A stretch of 64,000 nucleotides of DNA from Oscillospiraceae bacterium (lineage in GTDB: Bacteria > Bacillota > Clostridia > Oscillospirales > Acutalibacteraceae). The stretch's first letter is position 1. Each line of letters opens with the position of its first letter. A model generated the notes under the pieces. The model was not told the origin of the DNA. It did not search any database and saw nothing but the letters and a program-made list of their open reading frames with translations. The position numbers and the translations under genes were made by a program. Positions 54,908 through 63,915 of the stretch are shown here, piece by piece. The stretch covers positions 57,723 through 121,722 of the forward strand of contig SVOY01000006.1 of assembly GCA_015066105.1 (NCBI GenBank). Reading direction: 5' to 3'.

Positions 54908-55597
54908 ATGTACAACGTGCTTGTCTGTGACGACGATAAAGCCATTGTCCGTTCTATCGAAATTTATCTTAAGGCAGATTCCTATAATGTCTTTTGCGCC
55001 TATGACGGCGCCGAGGCGCTGGAGATTATGCAAAGGGAGAAAATCCACTGCATTATAATGGATATTATGATGCCGAGGATGGACGGTGTTTCTGCAACAT
55101 TGAAAATTCGTGAAAGCAGTAATGTGCCCCTTATTTTCCTTTCTGCCAAAAGTGAGGATACGGACAAGATTGCAGGCCTTACCTTCGGCGGAGACGATTA
55201 TGTTACAAAGCCCTTTAATCCCCTTGAACTTTGTGCGAGGGTGAAAAGTCAGATAAGACGCTATGTTTCCTTTGGCGGCGTTGCGGAGGAAAGCCATATT
55301 ATTTCAACGGGCGGCCTTGTGCTTGACACTAAGGCAAGGAGTGTTACCCTTGACGGTGAAGAGGTGCGTCTTACGGCAACGGAGTATAAAATTATAGAAT
55401 ACCTTATGCAGAATATGGGCAGGACTCTCTCCTCTAATCAGATTTACGAAAGCGTATGGAATGAAAAAGCCTTTTCAACGGAAAAAACGGTGACGGTACA
55501 CATCAGAAGAATCCGTGAAAAGATTGAGTTTGATACGAAAAATCCCAAATATATAAAGGTGGTGTGGGGAATTGGATACAAAATTGAAAAAATTTAA
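54908..55597 (+). CDS. OmpR-family response regulator
   Basis: The 229-residue product has a receiver domain (residues 1-115: VCDDDKAIVRS with the acidic pair, phospho-Asp in IMDIMMPRMDG, FLSAKSEDTDK, and KPFNPLELCARV) and an OmpR/PhoB winged-helix domain (LTATEYKIIEYLMQN, then TVTVHIRRIREKIEF). It is encoded with its kinase, whose start lies 26 nt inside this gene. GGAGGAG precedes the ATG. The target genes are unknown. Confidence 0.93.
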   Translation: MYNVLVCDDDKAIVRSIEIYLKADSYNVFCAYDGAEALEIMQREKIHCIIMDIMMPRMDGVSATLKIRESSNVPLIFLSAKSEDTDKIAGLTFGGDDYVTKPFNPLELCARVKSQIRRYVSFGGVAEESHIISTGGLVLDTKARSVTLDGEEVRLTATEYKIIEYLMQNMGRTLSSNQIYESVWNEKAFSTEKTVTVHIRRIREKIEFDTKNPKYIKVVWGIGYKIEKI

Positions 55598-58283
55598 CAG
55601 CACCCTTATTTTAAAGGTGCTGGCCGTAATGCTTTGCCTTACCTCGGTTGCAAACTGTGTGAGCAAGGGAATAGAAGCTATCTATACGGTTGATGCTGCC
55701 GGCATACGCGACTGCTCCTACGAGGATGCCTTTTACAGGGCTTTTGTAAAAGACAGGTCCGTTACGGAAACGGAAACCTTTAAATATCATGTGGGCCGAT
55801 ATTCCGACGGCCTTGCAAATATGATAGGTCACTTCGGCAACGGCAGTGAAGAAGCCTATGAGCAGTGGAAAAACAGTATAAGCCAAAGTAATACCGAATA
55901 TTACAAAAGAGCTAAGGAAAACCTTATAAAGAATATTATTTCCGATGAGTTCATATTTTATCTCAGGCTTGTTGAAAGCGGTGTGGTTGAGCCACTGGGG
56001 CTTCTTACAACTGCCGAATACAGCGGAAATACCATTGATATTTATGAGGATAATATTTCCTCGGTTGGGCTCGATTATGCGGAAATCTGCAACAATTCAT
56101 CAGATAATGTTGTAAAATACCCGAGAGATGAGAGCCTTAAAAAGAAGGCGCAGGAGCTCGGTGCTGACGGTGTTTTTGAGCTTAACAACTATTATCAGAT
56201 ACTTGAGGATGATTGGTCCGATGAGCCCGAAGAAATTATTCTTGAAAGCTACAAGCCCGGCTTATATGCCTTTAAAATTGATGACACTGCCCTGAAAAAG
56301 GAGCTTTCAGACAGACATCTTTTTGTTACGGACAGCTACGGCTCGGCAGAGGCCTTTGCCGCCGAGTACAAAAAGTATGCCGATACCGTAAAGCAGGAGT
56401 ATCCCTCGGGCAGATATTTTATCCGTGACACCTCGGGTAAGGTTTACACCAATGTGAAGGGCCTTGGCAAAAAGAGCACGGATGAAGAGGTTGAGAAAAA
56501 GTTTGCAGCCTTCGGCTTTTACTGCCGCGAAAGGGAGTACGGTGAAATCTATCTGTCTGACGGACGGCTTTACACCCACGGCGGCTTTAACGGCGGCACG
56601 GCCGGCGAGTATGAGTCCGGCGTTATAATGGCTACAACAGCTGTTGCCGAAACAACCGCTGATGACAGTACGGAGGTAACCGTGCCGGTTACTCAGGCGT
56701 CGACAGTATATGTTGATGCTTATAGTTCAACGCCCTTTGTTGATGAGGAGGGCGGCGGCTGGCTCTGCCTTATCGGTGTTGATATGAGCCCTGATGCTTA
56801 CAGTGAAAACGACCTTTTTCTTACAACCGAGCTTCAGATAAAAGAGGCGCAGGACATAATTGAAAGCGTTGCAATGGTAGCAGGCGTTATGGGAACAATC
56901 TTCCTTGTATGCTTTATTTACCTTATTGTAAGGTCGGGCAGACGCAGGGGCGACAAAAGCATTTATCTTATGAAAGCCGATGCAATGTTTACCGACTGGC
57001 GCATTGCTCTTGATGTGTTGCTGGGTTGGGGCGTATCAGGTCTGTTTGTAGTAGCCTGCGATGAGTTTGCCGACGACTATCACAAGACCTTTATTACGGT
57101 AAGCAGTCTGCTTTCCGTAGCATTTACTGCGCTTGTGCTTGACCTTGTGCTTTTCATTGTAAGGCACATCAAGGCAAGAACGCTGTTTAAAAGGCTTTCT
57201 CCCGTTTGGCTTATAATTAAATGTCTTGGACTCTATAAGGATAAGCTCAGCCCCGTTATAAATGAAAAGCTGCTTTACACAAGGGAGTTTGCAAGGGGTA
57301 CTCTTATCAGAGCAGGCCTTGTAGCTGCAGTCAACGCCGTGCTTATTTTCTTTGGTGTAATAGAGGCTGTGGATAATTATACCTGCTTCATTCTTGTGCT
57401 TTGCGTACTGTTTGATATAGGAGTGCTTGTATGGGTAATCCGTATTTTAGGCGGACTTCACAAAATCTTCTCCCTGCTTGAAGAAATCCGTCAGGGTAAT
57501 TATGATGTTTATATCAACACCTATGCCTTGCCCAAAACACTCAGAGAAAGTGCGGAAAAGGTGATGAGCCTTCGTGACGGATTAAAAAGTGCCGTTGAAG
57601 AGGCCGTTAAGCAGGAGCAGACAAAAACGGAGCTTATCACAAATGTTTCACACGACCTCAAGACTCCGCTGACGAGCATTATCAACTATGTTGAGCTTCT
57701 TAAAAAGTGCGAAATCAATGACGCTGATGCAAAGGAATATCTTGATGTTTTAGGAGAAAAGAGCGACAGACTCAAAAAGCTGATCGAGGACCTTGTTGAA
57801 GCATCAAAGGCATCAACGGGCAACATTAAAACCGAGATAGTAGAGGTCGGCCTCAACGAAATGGTGAGTCAGCTTTTGGGTGAGCACGCCGACGGCCTTG
57901 AGAAGAAAAGGCTGAGCGTGGTTGCGGAATTTCCTGAAAACGAGCTCACGGTAAGGGCGGACGGCAAGCTTCTTTACAGAGTTCTTGAAAACCTTATTGT
58001 AAATGTTGAAAAGTATTCCCTTTACGGCACAAGGGTTTATGTGACGGTAAAGAATGAGGGTGCTTACGGAACGGTTACCTTGAAAAACATTTCAGAGCAG
58101 CCTCTCAATATTACGGCTGACCAGCTCAAGGAGCGCTTTGTAAGAGGCGACGAGTCGCGCTCAACAGAGGGCAACGGTCTCGGCCTTTCCATTGCACAGA
58201 GCCTTTGCGATGTGCAGGGCGGTGAGCTTGAAATAAGCATCAACGGAGACCTGTTCACAGCGACGGTGAGACTGAAGAAGTAA
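55572..58283 (+). CDS. Large membrane sensor histidine kinase
   Basis: The 903-residue kinase has an N-terminal membrane helix (residues ~8-25), an extracellular region of ~410 residues with a Thr-rich stretch near 350-380, a further membrane helix near 440, a four-helix membrane region (~480-630), then a HAMP-like linker, the phospho-His motif NVSHDLKTPLTSIINYVELL (~695) and the ATPase boxes VLENLIVNVEKYS and GNGLGLSIAQSLC. The long outside domain points to an envelope signal. TTG 55572 is the first codon after GTGGGGA and overlaps the regulator gene; a TTG at 55584 is the alternative start. Stop is followed at once by a degenerate heptad unit. Confidence 0.88.
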   Translation: MDTKLKKFNSTLILKVLAVMLCLTSVANCVSKGIEAIYTVDAAGIRDCSYEDAFYRAFVKDRSVTETETFKYHVGRYSDGLANMIGHFGNGSEEAYEQWKNSISQSNTEYYKRAKENLIKNIISDEFIFYLRLVESGVVEPLGLLTTAEYSGNTIDIYEDNISSVGLDYAEICNNSSDNVVKYPRDESLKKKAQELGADGVFELNNYYQILEDDWSDEPEEIILESYKPGLYAFKIDDTALKKELSDRHLFVTDSYGSAEAFAAEYKKYADTVKQEYPSGRYFIRDTSGKVYTNVKGLGKKSTDEEVEKKFAAFGFYCREREYGEIYLSDGRLYTHGGFNGGTAGEYESGVIMATTAVAETTADDSTEVTVPVTQASTVYVDAYSSTPFVDEEGGGWLCLIGVDMSPDAYSENDLFLTTELQIKEAQDIIESVAMVAGVMGTIFLVCFIYLIVRSGRRRGDKSIYLMKADAMFTDWRIALDVLLGWGVSGLFVVACDEFADDYHKTFITVSSLLSVAFTALVLDLVLFIVRHIKARTLFKRLSPVWLIIKCLGLYKDKLSPVINEKLLYTREFARGTLIRAGLVAAVNAVLIFFGVIEAVDNYTCFILVLCVLFDIGVLVWVIRILGGLHKIFSLLEEIRQGNYDVYINTYALPKTLRESAEKVMSLRDGLKSAVEEAVKQEQTKTELITNVSHDLKTPLTSIINYVELLKKCEINDADAKEYLDVLGEKSDRLKKLIEDLVEASKASTGNIKTEIVEVGLNEMVSQLLGEHADGLEKKRLSVVAEFPENELTVRADGKLLYRVLENLIVNVEKYSLYGTRVYVTVKNEGAYGTVTLKNISEQPLNITADQLKERFVRGDESRSTEGNGLGLSIAQSLCDVQGGELEISINGDLFTATVRLKK

Positions 58284-58346
58284 TGCGCAATCGCGGGCGA
58301 CGCTGCGGATAGCGGTTGATGGCATTCCGCAGAGTAAAAGATAGAG

Positions 58347-58378
58347 CAGGTGCTTCGGTTTGAAGCACCTGTTTTTTT
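58347..58378 (+). terminator. Terminator of the two-component operon
   Basis: CAGGTGCTTC/GAAGCACCTG stem (58347-58356 with 58362-58371), then TTTTTTT. Confidence 0.85.
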
Positions 58379-58440
58379 GCAAATTAAAAAGTGTTATACG
58401 GTTTGAAATTAAGGCTATTTTCCTACGCTTTGTATTAAAA

Positions 58441-58510
58441 ATGAATTGACTTCGGCATGAATTTGCTTTGCAATGAATTGATTTCATCATGAATTGCACC
58501 GTCGGTGCAT
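58441..58510. repeat. ATGAATT-spaced hairpin array, 16-bp period
   Basis: Four units at 58441, 58457, 58473 and 58489 each begin ATGAATT and continue with a mini-hairpin of different sequence: GACTTCGGC (imperfect), TGC-TTT-GCA, GAT-TTC-ATC and GCACC-GTC-GGTGC. Confidence 0.82.
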
Positions 58511-58511
58511 T

Positions 58512-58539
58512 AAAAAAACGCCCCTGAGGGCGTTTTTTC
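58512..58539. terminator. Terminator of rarA
   Basis: AAAAAACGCCC/GGGCGTTTTTT with a CTGA loop; T-runs on both strands. Confidence 0.85.
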
Positions 58540-58566
58540 TGACTACTGACTACTGACTACTGTCTA
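58539..58566. repeat. Four-unit heptad array ending in the rarA stop codon
   Basis: CTGACTA at 58539, 58546 and 58553, and CTGTCTA at 58560; the last CTA (58564-58566) is the complement of the rarA TAG stop. Confidence 0.9.
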
Positions 58567-59829
58567 CTTCTTAATCTTATCCCAATACTCCTTTGCAGCC
58601 TGCTCTGTCTTATTCTCCCCGTGAACATAGTATTTTCTGCTCTTTATTTTATCGGGAAGATACTGCTGTGCTGTCCAATGGTTGGGATAATCGTGAGGGT
58701 ATTTGTAAAACTGTCCCTTGTTCTGATTGTCCTCACCGTCAAAGTGTTTGTTCTGAAGCTGACGGGGAATGGGACCCGAGTTGCCTGCTCTTATATCTGC
58801 CGCCGCCATATCATAGGCAAGGTAGGCGGAGTTTGATTTGGGACTGTTGCACACAAGCACAACGGCATTGGCAAGGGGAATTCTTGCCTCGGGCAGGCCG
58901 ACCATAAGCGCGGTGTCAACTGCGGCCTTCACAATGGGTATAATCATCGGGTAGGCAAGGCCCACATCCTCATTTGCACAAACAAGAAGCCGCCTTGTGG
59001 CACTGGGCAGGTCTCCCGCCTCAAGGAGTCTTGCAAGGTAGTGAAGCGCCGCATCCGGGTCGGAGCCGCGCATGCTCTTCTGAAAGGCGGAAAGTATGTC
59101 GTAGTGCTCGTCACCCTCACGGTCATATTTCATTGCGCTTTTCTGCGTCAACTCATCTGCCGTTTCGTAGCTTATTGTTATTTCGCCGTTTTCGTCGGGC
59201 AGGGTGCTGAGCACACAAAGCTCGGCACTGTTCATCGCCTTTCTTACATCACCGCCGCAGGAGTGTGCAATGTGAAGCATTGTTCTGTCGTCGGCGTTTA
59301 TTCTCACGCCCTTTTCCTTTTCGAGAAGGTTGAAGGCTCTGTTGATGGCGGGAATAATATCCTCGGCAGCAACGCTTTTGAATTCAAAAACAGTGCTTCG
59401 GCTGAGTATTGCCCCGTGTATGTAAAAGTAGGGGTTTTCCGTTGTGGAGGCAATGAGAGTGATTTCACCTCGCTCAATGTAATCAAGCAGTGTCTGTTGC
59501 TGCTTTTTGTTGAAATACTGAATCTCATCAAGATAAAGCAGTATGCCGTTTGGTGCGGCAAGGGTGTCAAGCTCGTTCACTATTGCACGGATGTCGGATG
59601 TGCCTGCACTTGTGCCGTTGAGCTTGTGGAATTTGCGGTTTGTTTTACGGGCAATGATAGAGGCAAGGGTTGTTTTGCCTATGCCCGAGGGGCCGTAGAA
59701 AATAAGGTTGGGCAGTTCACCTGATTCAATGATGTTGCGAAGTGCCTTGCCCTCGCCTAAAAGATGCTGCTGTCCTACCATATCGTCTACGGTAAGGGGT
59801 CTTATTCTGTCTGCAAGCGGTGCTTTCAT
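58564..59829 (-). CDS. rarA: Replication-associated recombination protein A (AAA+ ATPase)
   Basis: RarA/MgsA acts at stalled replication forks. The 421-residue product has the family start MAPLADRIRP-like (MKAPLADRIRPLTVDDMVGQ), Walker A GPSGIGKTT near 52, Walker B LYLDEIQYFNKKQQ near 100, sensor TENPYFYIHGAILSR, and the C-terminal MGS domain with KSMRGSDPDAALHYLARLLEAGD and a conserved HYP-type region (YKYPHDYPNHWTAQQYLPD). The start follows GAGGTG. The stop codon is part of a heptad array. Confidence 0.95.
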   Translation of the reverse strand: MKAPLADRIRPLTVDDMVGQQHLLGEGKALRNIIESGELPNLIFYGPSGIGKTTLASIIARKTNRKFHKLNGTSAGTSDIRAIVNELDTLAAPNGILLYLDEIQYFNKKQQQTLLDYIERGEITLIASTTENPYFYIHGAILSRSTVFEFKSVAAEDIIPAINRAFNLLEKEKGVRINADDRTMLHIAHSCGGDVRKAMNSAELCVLSTLPDENGEITISYETADELTQKSAMKYDREGDEHYDILSAFQKSMRGSDPDAALHYLARLLEAGDLPSATRRLLVCANEDVGLAYPMIIPIVKAAVDTALMVGLPEARIPLANAVVLVCNSPKSNSAYLAYDMAAADIRAGNSGPIPRQLQNKHFDGEDNQNKGQFYKYPHDYPNHWTAQQYLPDKIKSRKYYVHGENKTEQAAKEYWDKIKK

Positions 59830-59903
59830 TGTGTCACCTCAAAACTGATATTTGATAATCTTGAATTTATAAGTCTTATTTCAGTGTCCTGACTACGGCC
59901 TGC

Positions 59904-60539
59904 TTAAAAACCGAGATTATCGTTGACAAGAAGCACGATTATTCTTTCCTTTTCTCTGCTTCTTCTTGTAATTACAACCTGATTACAGATGCAGTCGGGG
60001 CAAAGGCAGTCGTGACATCTGCCGTCAACGGCACAGGGCGTGTTTTTATTAAGGCGCACCGTGTTAGGGGGAGAGGCGATGTTTCTTACTCTGTGCAGTG
60101 CCTCGGGAACATCGGTTGCAACCTTGTTCATGCCTGCAAGCACGATAACGTGCTCGGGGCCGAAAATGAGGCTTGCAAGGCGGTTGCCGTTGCCGTCAAT
60201 GTTTACAAGCTCACCGTCAAGGGTGATTGCGTTTGTGCCCATGATGAAATAGTCACAGGAAAAGGCTTTTTTATAAAATTCCTTCATTTCGTCGGCGGGG
60301 TAGTCTGCTCTGTCAAAAACGGTGCAGTCGGGGTTGGCCTTAAGCGCCTCGGGTATGCCGCATTCCTTTGAGCTTTCACTGCCGCCCCAGCTGACGGTTT
60401 TGCCCTTGCCGATTATTTCAAGCACCTTTTCGCGGCACTCGGCCTTGCTTTGGCAGTAATAGGCGGTCATATTTCGCTTTTCGAGATTTTTTATAATTGA
60501 TTTAGCCTGGTTTTCTCTTGCTTTTTTCAGGTTGTCCAT
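59904..60539 (-). CDS. LUD-domain (DUF162, LutC-like) protein
   Basis: The 211-residue product matches the lactate-utilisation LUD family: TVSWGGSESSKECGI, YFIMGTNAITLDGELVNIDGNGNR near residue 110 and VIVLAGMNKVATDVPEALHRVRN. A C-terminal cysteine run, CAVDGRCHDCLCPDCICN (residues ~169-186), follows and may bind a metal or cluster. LutA and LutB partners are absent, so a role in lactate use is not shown. Stand-alone members of this type are common in Clostridia. Confidence 0.82.
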   Translation of the reverse strand: MDNLKKARENQAKSIIKNLEKRNMTAYYCQSKAECREKVLEIIGKGKTVSWGGSESSKECGIPEALKANPDCTVFDRADYPADEMKEFYKKAFSCDYFIMGTNAITLDGELVNIDGNGNRLASLIFGPEHVIVLAGMNKVATDVPEALHRVRNIASPPNTVRLNKNTPCAVDGRCHDCLCPDCICNQVVITRRSREKERIIVLLVNDNLGF

Positions 60540-60748
60540 AGTTTTTTCTCCTTTTTGAAAATTACCTTTTCAATTATATCAAAAAAATTCTTCTCTTTCA
60601 ATATTTAAGTGTTTTAATTTTTAACAGTAGTTAACCCGAGCTTTTGTGTAAAACTAAAAACAGAAATCATTAACGCTTTTTCTTTGCTTTGACACCAAAA
60701 AAGCGGGGTTGAAAAAAATATTTAGTATATATTGAACAAAAAAGAGGA

Positions 60749-60784
60749 AAACACCTTTTCTTTTGAGAAAAATGGTGTTATAAT
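60749..60784 (+). promoter_or_regulatory. murA promoter with overlapping palindrome
   Basis: An extended -10 (TGT-TATAAT, -10 at 60779-60784) has only a weak -35 (TTTTCT, 60756-60761). The palindrome AACACC..GGTGTT (60749-60779) with inner TTTTCT/AGAAAA covers the -35 and spacer. Confidence 0.5.
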
Positions 60785-60813
60785 ACATAAGTCTTATAGT
60801 GATTTTTAATGAG

Positions 60814-60863
60814 CAGACGGAGTTTTTGCTTCAATTCCTTGCTTTTAAGCCGTCTGTTTTTGT
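60814..60863 (+). terminator. Possible attenuator in the murA leader
   Basis: CAGACGG (60814-60820) pairs with CCGTCTG (60850-60856), followed by TTTTTGTTT. It lies between the promoter and the murA start, so read-through is needed for expression. The 29-nt loop makes it weak. Confidence 0.45.
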
Positions 60864-60935
60864 TTATATGAGGAGCACAAGGCTCCTGCAGAGCTTGCTC
60901 TGCTTTTCAGAAAAAGGAAAGAGGAGATTTTAATT

Positions 60936-62225
60936 TTGGAAAAGCTGGTTATTCACGGCGGTAACAGACTGTCGGGCGAGATAGAAATAAGCGGCGCAAA
61001 AAATGCTGCCGTTGCAATCATTCCTGCAACCTTACTTGCGCAGGATGTGTGCAGAATTGAAAATCTGCCCAATATCAGTGACGTTACCTGTATGTTCAAA
61101 ATCCTGACACAGATGGGTGCTCAGGTGAAAATTATCAATAAGCATACCGTTGAAATCAACACAAAAACCGTTAATTCCTATATCATTCCCCATGAGATGA
61201 CAAAGCAGCTTCGTGCTTCCTATTATCTTATCGGTGCACTTTTGGGCAGATATTCAAGGGCAAAGGTTGCTCTTCCCGGCGGTTGTAACTTCGGTGTAAG
61301 ACCTATTGACCTTCATATAAGGGGCTTTGAGCTTCTTGGCGCAAACGTGACGGTTGAAAACGCCATGATAAACGCAAAGGCAGAACACCTTACGGGCAGT
61401 TCAATTTATATGGATAAGGTTTCCGTAGGTGCAACAATCAACATTATGCTTGCCGCCGTAAAGGCAAGAGGACTTACGATTATCGAGCACGCCGCAAAGG
61501 AGCCTCACATTGTTGACCTTGCAAACTTCCTTAACGCAATGGGCGCAGACATAAGGGGCGCAGGCACCGATGTGATTAAAATCCACGGTGTACAGAATCT
61601 TCACGGCTGTACTTATTCAATTATTCCCGACCAGATTGAGGCAGGTACTTATATGGTAGCCGCGGCCGCAACGGGCGGTGACGTTACAATCAAAAACGTA
61701 ATTCCCAAGCACCTTGAATCAATTACCGCAAAGCTTCAGGAATGCGGCGTGAGTGTAACGGAATATGACGAGGCGGTGCGCATTGTCTCCGACGGTAAGT
61801 TCCGCAAGTGTAATGTAAAGACTATGCCTCATCCCGGATTCCCGACGGATATGCAGCCCCAGATGGCGGTGCTTCTCGCCGTTGCAAACGGCACAAGCAT
61901 TGTATCTGAGAGCGTATGGGACAACCGCTTCAAGTATATTGAACAGCTTGTAAGAATGGGCGCAAACGTACAGGTTGACGGAACAATCGCCGTTTTCCAG
62001 GGTGTTTCCGAGCTTACGGGTGCCCCCGTAAGGGCAGACGACCTGCGTGCCGGTGCGGCAATGATTATTGCAGGCCTTATGGCAAGGGGCAAGACTGAAA
62101 TAGAAGATATTGTCTACATTGACCGCGGCTATGAGGATTATGTTGAAAAGCTGCGCAACGTGGGCGCAGACATTTATCGCAAGACCATTACTCCCGAAAG
62201 CGGAAAAATGGGCAGTGCAGGATGA
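60936..62225 (+). CDS. murA: UDP-N-acetylglucosamine 1-carboxyvinyltransferase
   Basis: MurA transfers enolpyruvate to UDP-GlcNAc, the first step of peptidoglycan synthesis. The 429-residue product has the family start (IHGGNRLSGEIEISGAKNAAV) and the loop with the catalytic Cys, LPGGCNFGVRPIDLHIRGFE (about residue 115), which is the fosfomycin-sensitive form. HPGFPTDMQPQ and the end ..EDIVYIDRGYEDYVEKLR are conserved. The TTG at 60936 is the start, with AGAGGAG 10 nt upstream. Confidence 0.96.
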   Translation: MEKLVIHGGNRLSGEIEISGAKNAAVAIIPATLLAQDVCRIENLPNISDVTCMFKILTQMGAQVKIINKHTVEINTKTVNSYIIPHEMTKQLRASYYLIGALLGRYSRAKVALPGGCNFGVRPIDLHIRGFELLGANVTVENAMINAKAEHLTGSSIYMDKVSVGATINIMLAAVKARGLTIIEHAAKEPHIVDLANFLNAMGADIRGAGTDVIKIHGVQNLHGCTYSIIPDQIEAGTYMVAAAATGGDVTIKNVIPKHLESITAKLQECGVSVTEYDEAVRIVSDGKFRKCNVKTMPHPGFPTDMQPQMAVLLAVANGTSIVSESVWDNRFKYIEQLVRMGANVQVDGTIAVFQGVSELTGAPVRADDLRAGAAMIIAGLMARGKTEIEDIVYIDRGYEDYVEKLRNVGADIYRKTITPESGKMGSAG

Positions 62226-62343
62226 TAATAAAATAGCTGCCGTATCCGGCAGCTATTTTTAATGAATGATGAATAATTGCTTTGTTATGATTATATCAGT
62301 GAGATGAATTCGAAATCCGTATTATTTATTGGAGGTACATACA

Positions 62344-63132
62344 TTGAGATTCTGTTCGCTTTTTTCCTCCTCGTCGGGCAACTCAACCTTTATCGGCTCG
62401 GCGAAGACGGGGATACTTATAGATGCGGGTGTCAGTGCAAAAAGGCTCAAGGAGGCTCTTCTTGCAAGGGGTATAGACCCCTCGGGGCTCGGCGGCATTT
62501 TTATCACCCATGAGCACGCCGACCATATCAAGGGTATGCGCATACTCGCCTCTACCTATAACATTCCCGTTTACGCCACGGCAGGCACTATGGATTTTCT
62601 TGAGGAAAACGGCCATGTTACCTCAAAATTCCCCTTTGAGGTTATTGACGAAAAGGGTGTTGAAATCGGCGACCTTTTTATAAAACCCTTTGCCACCCCT
62701 CACGACAGCAACGAAAGCTGCGGCTTTCAGCTCAGCTTTTCTGACGGGCAGAAGGCGGCAATTGCAACGGACACGGGCTGTGTAACGGAAAAAATGAGAG
62801 AAAACTTTCTCGGCTGCAGTCTTGTAATGCTTGAGTCCAATCACGATGTGGGTATGCTTCAGAGCGGCCCTTATCCCTACTATCTTAAAAGGCGCATCCT
62901 TTCAGACAGGGGGCACCTTTCAAACGAGAGGTGTGCTGAATTTGTCGGGGAGCTTGTAGGCAAGGGTGCGACAAGGGTTTTTCTCGGGCATCTGAGTGAT
63001 GAAAACAATTTTCCCGACCTCGCCTTTCAGACGAGCCTTGCGGTGCTCAACGAGCTTGGTGCCGTAAACGGCAGAGACTGTATTCTGCAGGTGAATAAAA
63101 AAGAAAATGACGAAGGAATAATACGCTTCTGA
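62344..63132 (+). CDS. walJ: MBL-fold metallohydrolase, WalJ/YycJ type
   Basis: The 262-residue product starts LRFCSLFSSSSGNSTFIG and has the metal site FITHEHADHIKG, then ATPHDSNESCGFQLS, LESNHDVGML and the C-terminal FLGHLSDENNFP, all typical of YycJ/WalJ. The Bacillus protein is linked to cell division and DNA repair, and belongs to the exonuclease-like branch of beta-lactamase folds. The TTG at 62344 lies 8 nt after GGAGG, so the first in-frame TTG (62329), which overlaps that site, is rejected. rlmH follows 9 nt later, an order common in Firmicutes. Confidence 0.9.
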   Translation: MRFCSLFSSSSGNSTFIGSAKTGILIDAGVSAKRLKEALLARGIDPSGLGGIFITHEHADHIKGMRILASTYNIPVYATAGTMDFLEENGHVTSKFPFEVIDEKGVEIGDLFIKPFATPHDSNESCGFQLSFSDGQKAAIATDTGCVTEKMRENFLGCSLVMLESNHDVGMLQSGPYPYYLKRRILSDRGHLSNERCAEFVGELVGKGATRVFLGHLSDENNFPDLAFQTSLAVLNELGAVNGRDCILQVNKKENDEGIIRF

Positions 63133-63141
63133 GGTGGTTTT

Positions 63142-63624
63142 ATGATTAACCTTGATATAATCTGTGTTGGAAAATTGAAGGAGCAGTATCTGCGTGATGC
63201 CTCTGCCGAATACATAAAGCGGATGCAGACCCTTTGCAGGCTCACGGTGACGGAAATTACTCCCGAAAAGCTTTCGGATAATCCCTCGCAAAAGGAAATT
63301 GGCAAGGCTCTTGAGGCTGAGGGTAAAAAGATAATCGAAAAAATCCCTAAGGGTGCGGCCGTTTTTTCAATGTGCATTGAGGGAAAGCAGAGAAGCAGTG
63401 AGGAGCTTTCAAGGGAGCTGGATGAGCTTGCACTTACCGGCATAAGCAATGCCGTGTTCATTATCGGCGGCTCCTTCGGCCTTTCTGATGAGGTGAAGGC
63501 AAAAAGCAAATACAGGCTTTCGATGAGCAAAATGACCTTTCCGCATCAGCTGGCAAGGATAATGCTGCTTGAGCAGCTTTACCGTGCGGCGCAGATTTCG
63601 CTGGGCACGAGGTATCATAAGTAG
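63142..63624 (+). CDS. rlmH: 23S rRNA (pseudouridine(1915)-N3)-methyltransferase
   Basis: RlmH methylates pseudouridine 1915 of 23S rRNA in assembled ribosomes. The 160-residue SPOUT protein has the start INLDIICVGKLKEQYLRDA and the knot region VFIIGGSFGLSDEVKAKS, SKMTFPHQLARIMLLEQLYRA and IslGtRYHK end. Length is normal. GAGGTGG precedes the start. Confidence 0.96.
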   Translation: MINLDIICVGKLKEQYLRDASAEYIKRMQTLCRLTVTEITPEKLSDNPSQKEIGKALEAEGKKIIEKIPKGAAVFSMCIEGKQRSSEELSRELDELALTGISNAVFIIGGSFGLSDEVKAKSKYRLSMSKMTFPHQLARIMLLEQLYRAAQISLGTRYHK

Positions 63625-63630
63625 GCGTAG

Positions 63631-63662
63631 TCACGCACGGGTTGTTCCGTGCGTGATTTTTT
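63631..63662 (+). terminator. Terminator of the walJ-rlmH unit
   Basis: TCACGCACGG/CCGTGCGTGA stem with a 6-nt loop and TTTTTT tail. Confidence 0.88.
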
Positions 63663-63834
63663 GTGCTTGTTTTCCTTGTGTGCTACGTAGGCGATGTGTT
63701 TTCGAAACGGCAAGGCTGTGCTTTTGTTTCTTTGTGGATGTTGCTTTTTTGTTCTACCGCCTCAGGCCGGCTGGGCATCGTCACCGAAGCGCCTCCGGTG
63801 GCGGATACAGCGGGGTGAGGATGGCGTAGCGGTC

Positions 63835-63915
63835 AAAATTCATAGGCGCTCCAAGCCGTTATGAATTTTGGGAACCGCAAGAGGTGTTACTTTTGTCGCT
63901 TGTGACAAAAGTAAC
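63835..63915. repeat. Palindromic non-coding element at the window end
   Basis: The gap 63663-64000 shows no convincing gene. It holds the hairpin AAAATTCATA/TATGAATTTT (63835-63869) and the palindrome GTTACTTTTGTC/GACAAAAGTAAC (63886-63915), which shares its outer arms and CCAAA flank with 43793-43816. It looks like a dispersed repeat. Confidence 0.6.

Noticed and set aside
63569..63829. 86-residue open frame downstream of rlmH
   Set aside because: It overlaps rlmH and its terminator, is Cys/Phe/Arg-rich as shadow frames are, and has no ribosome site.
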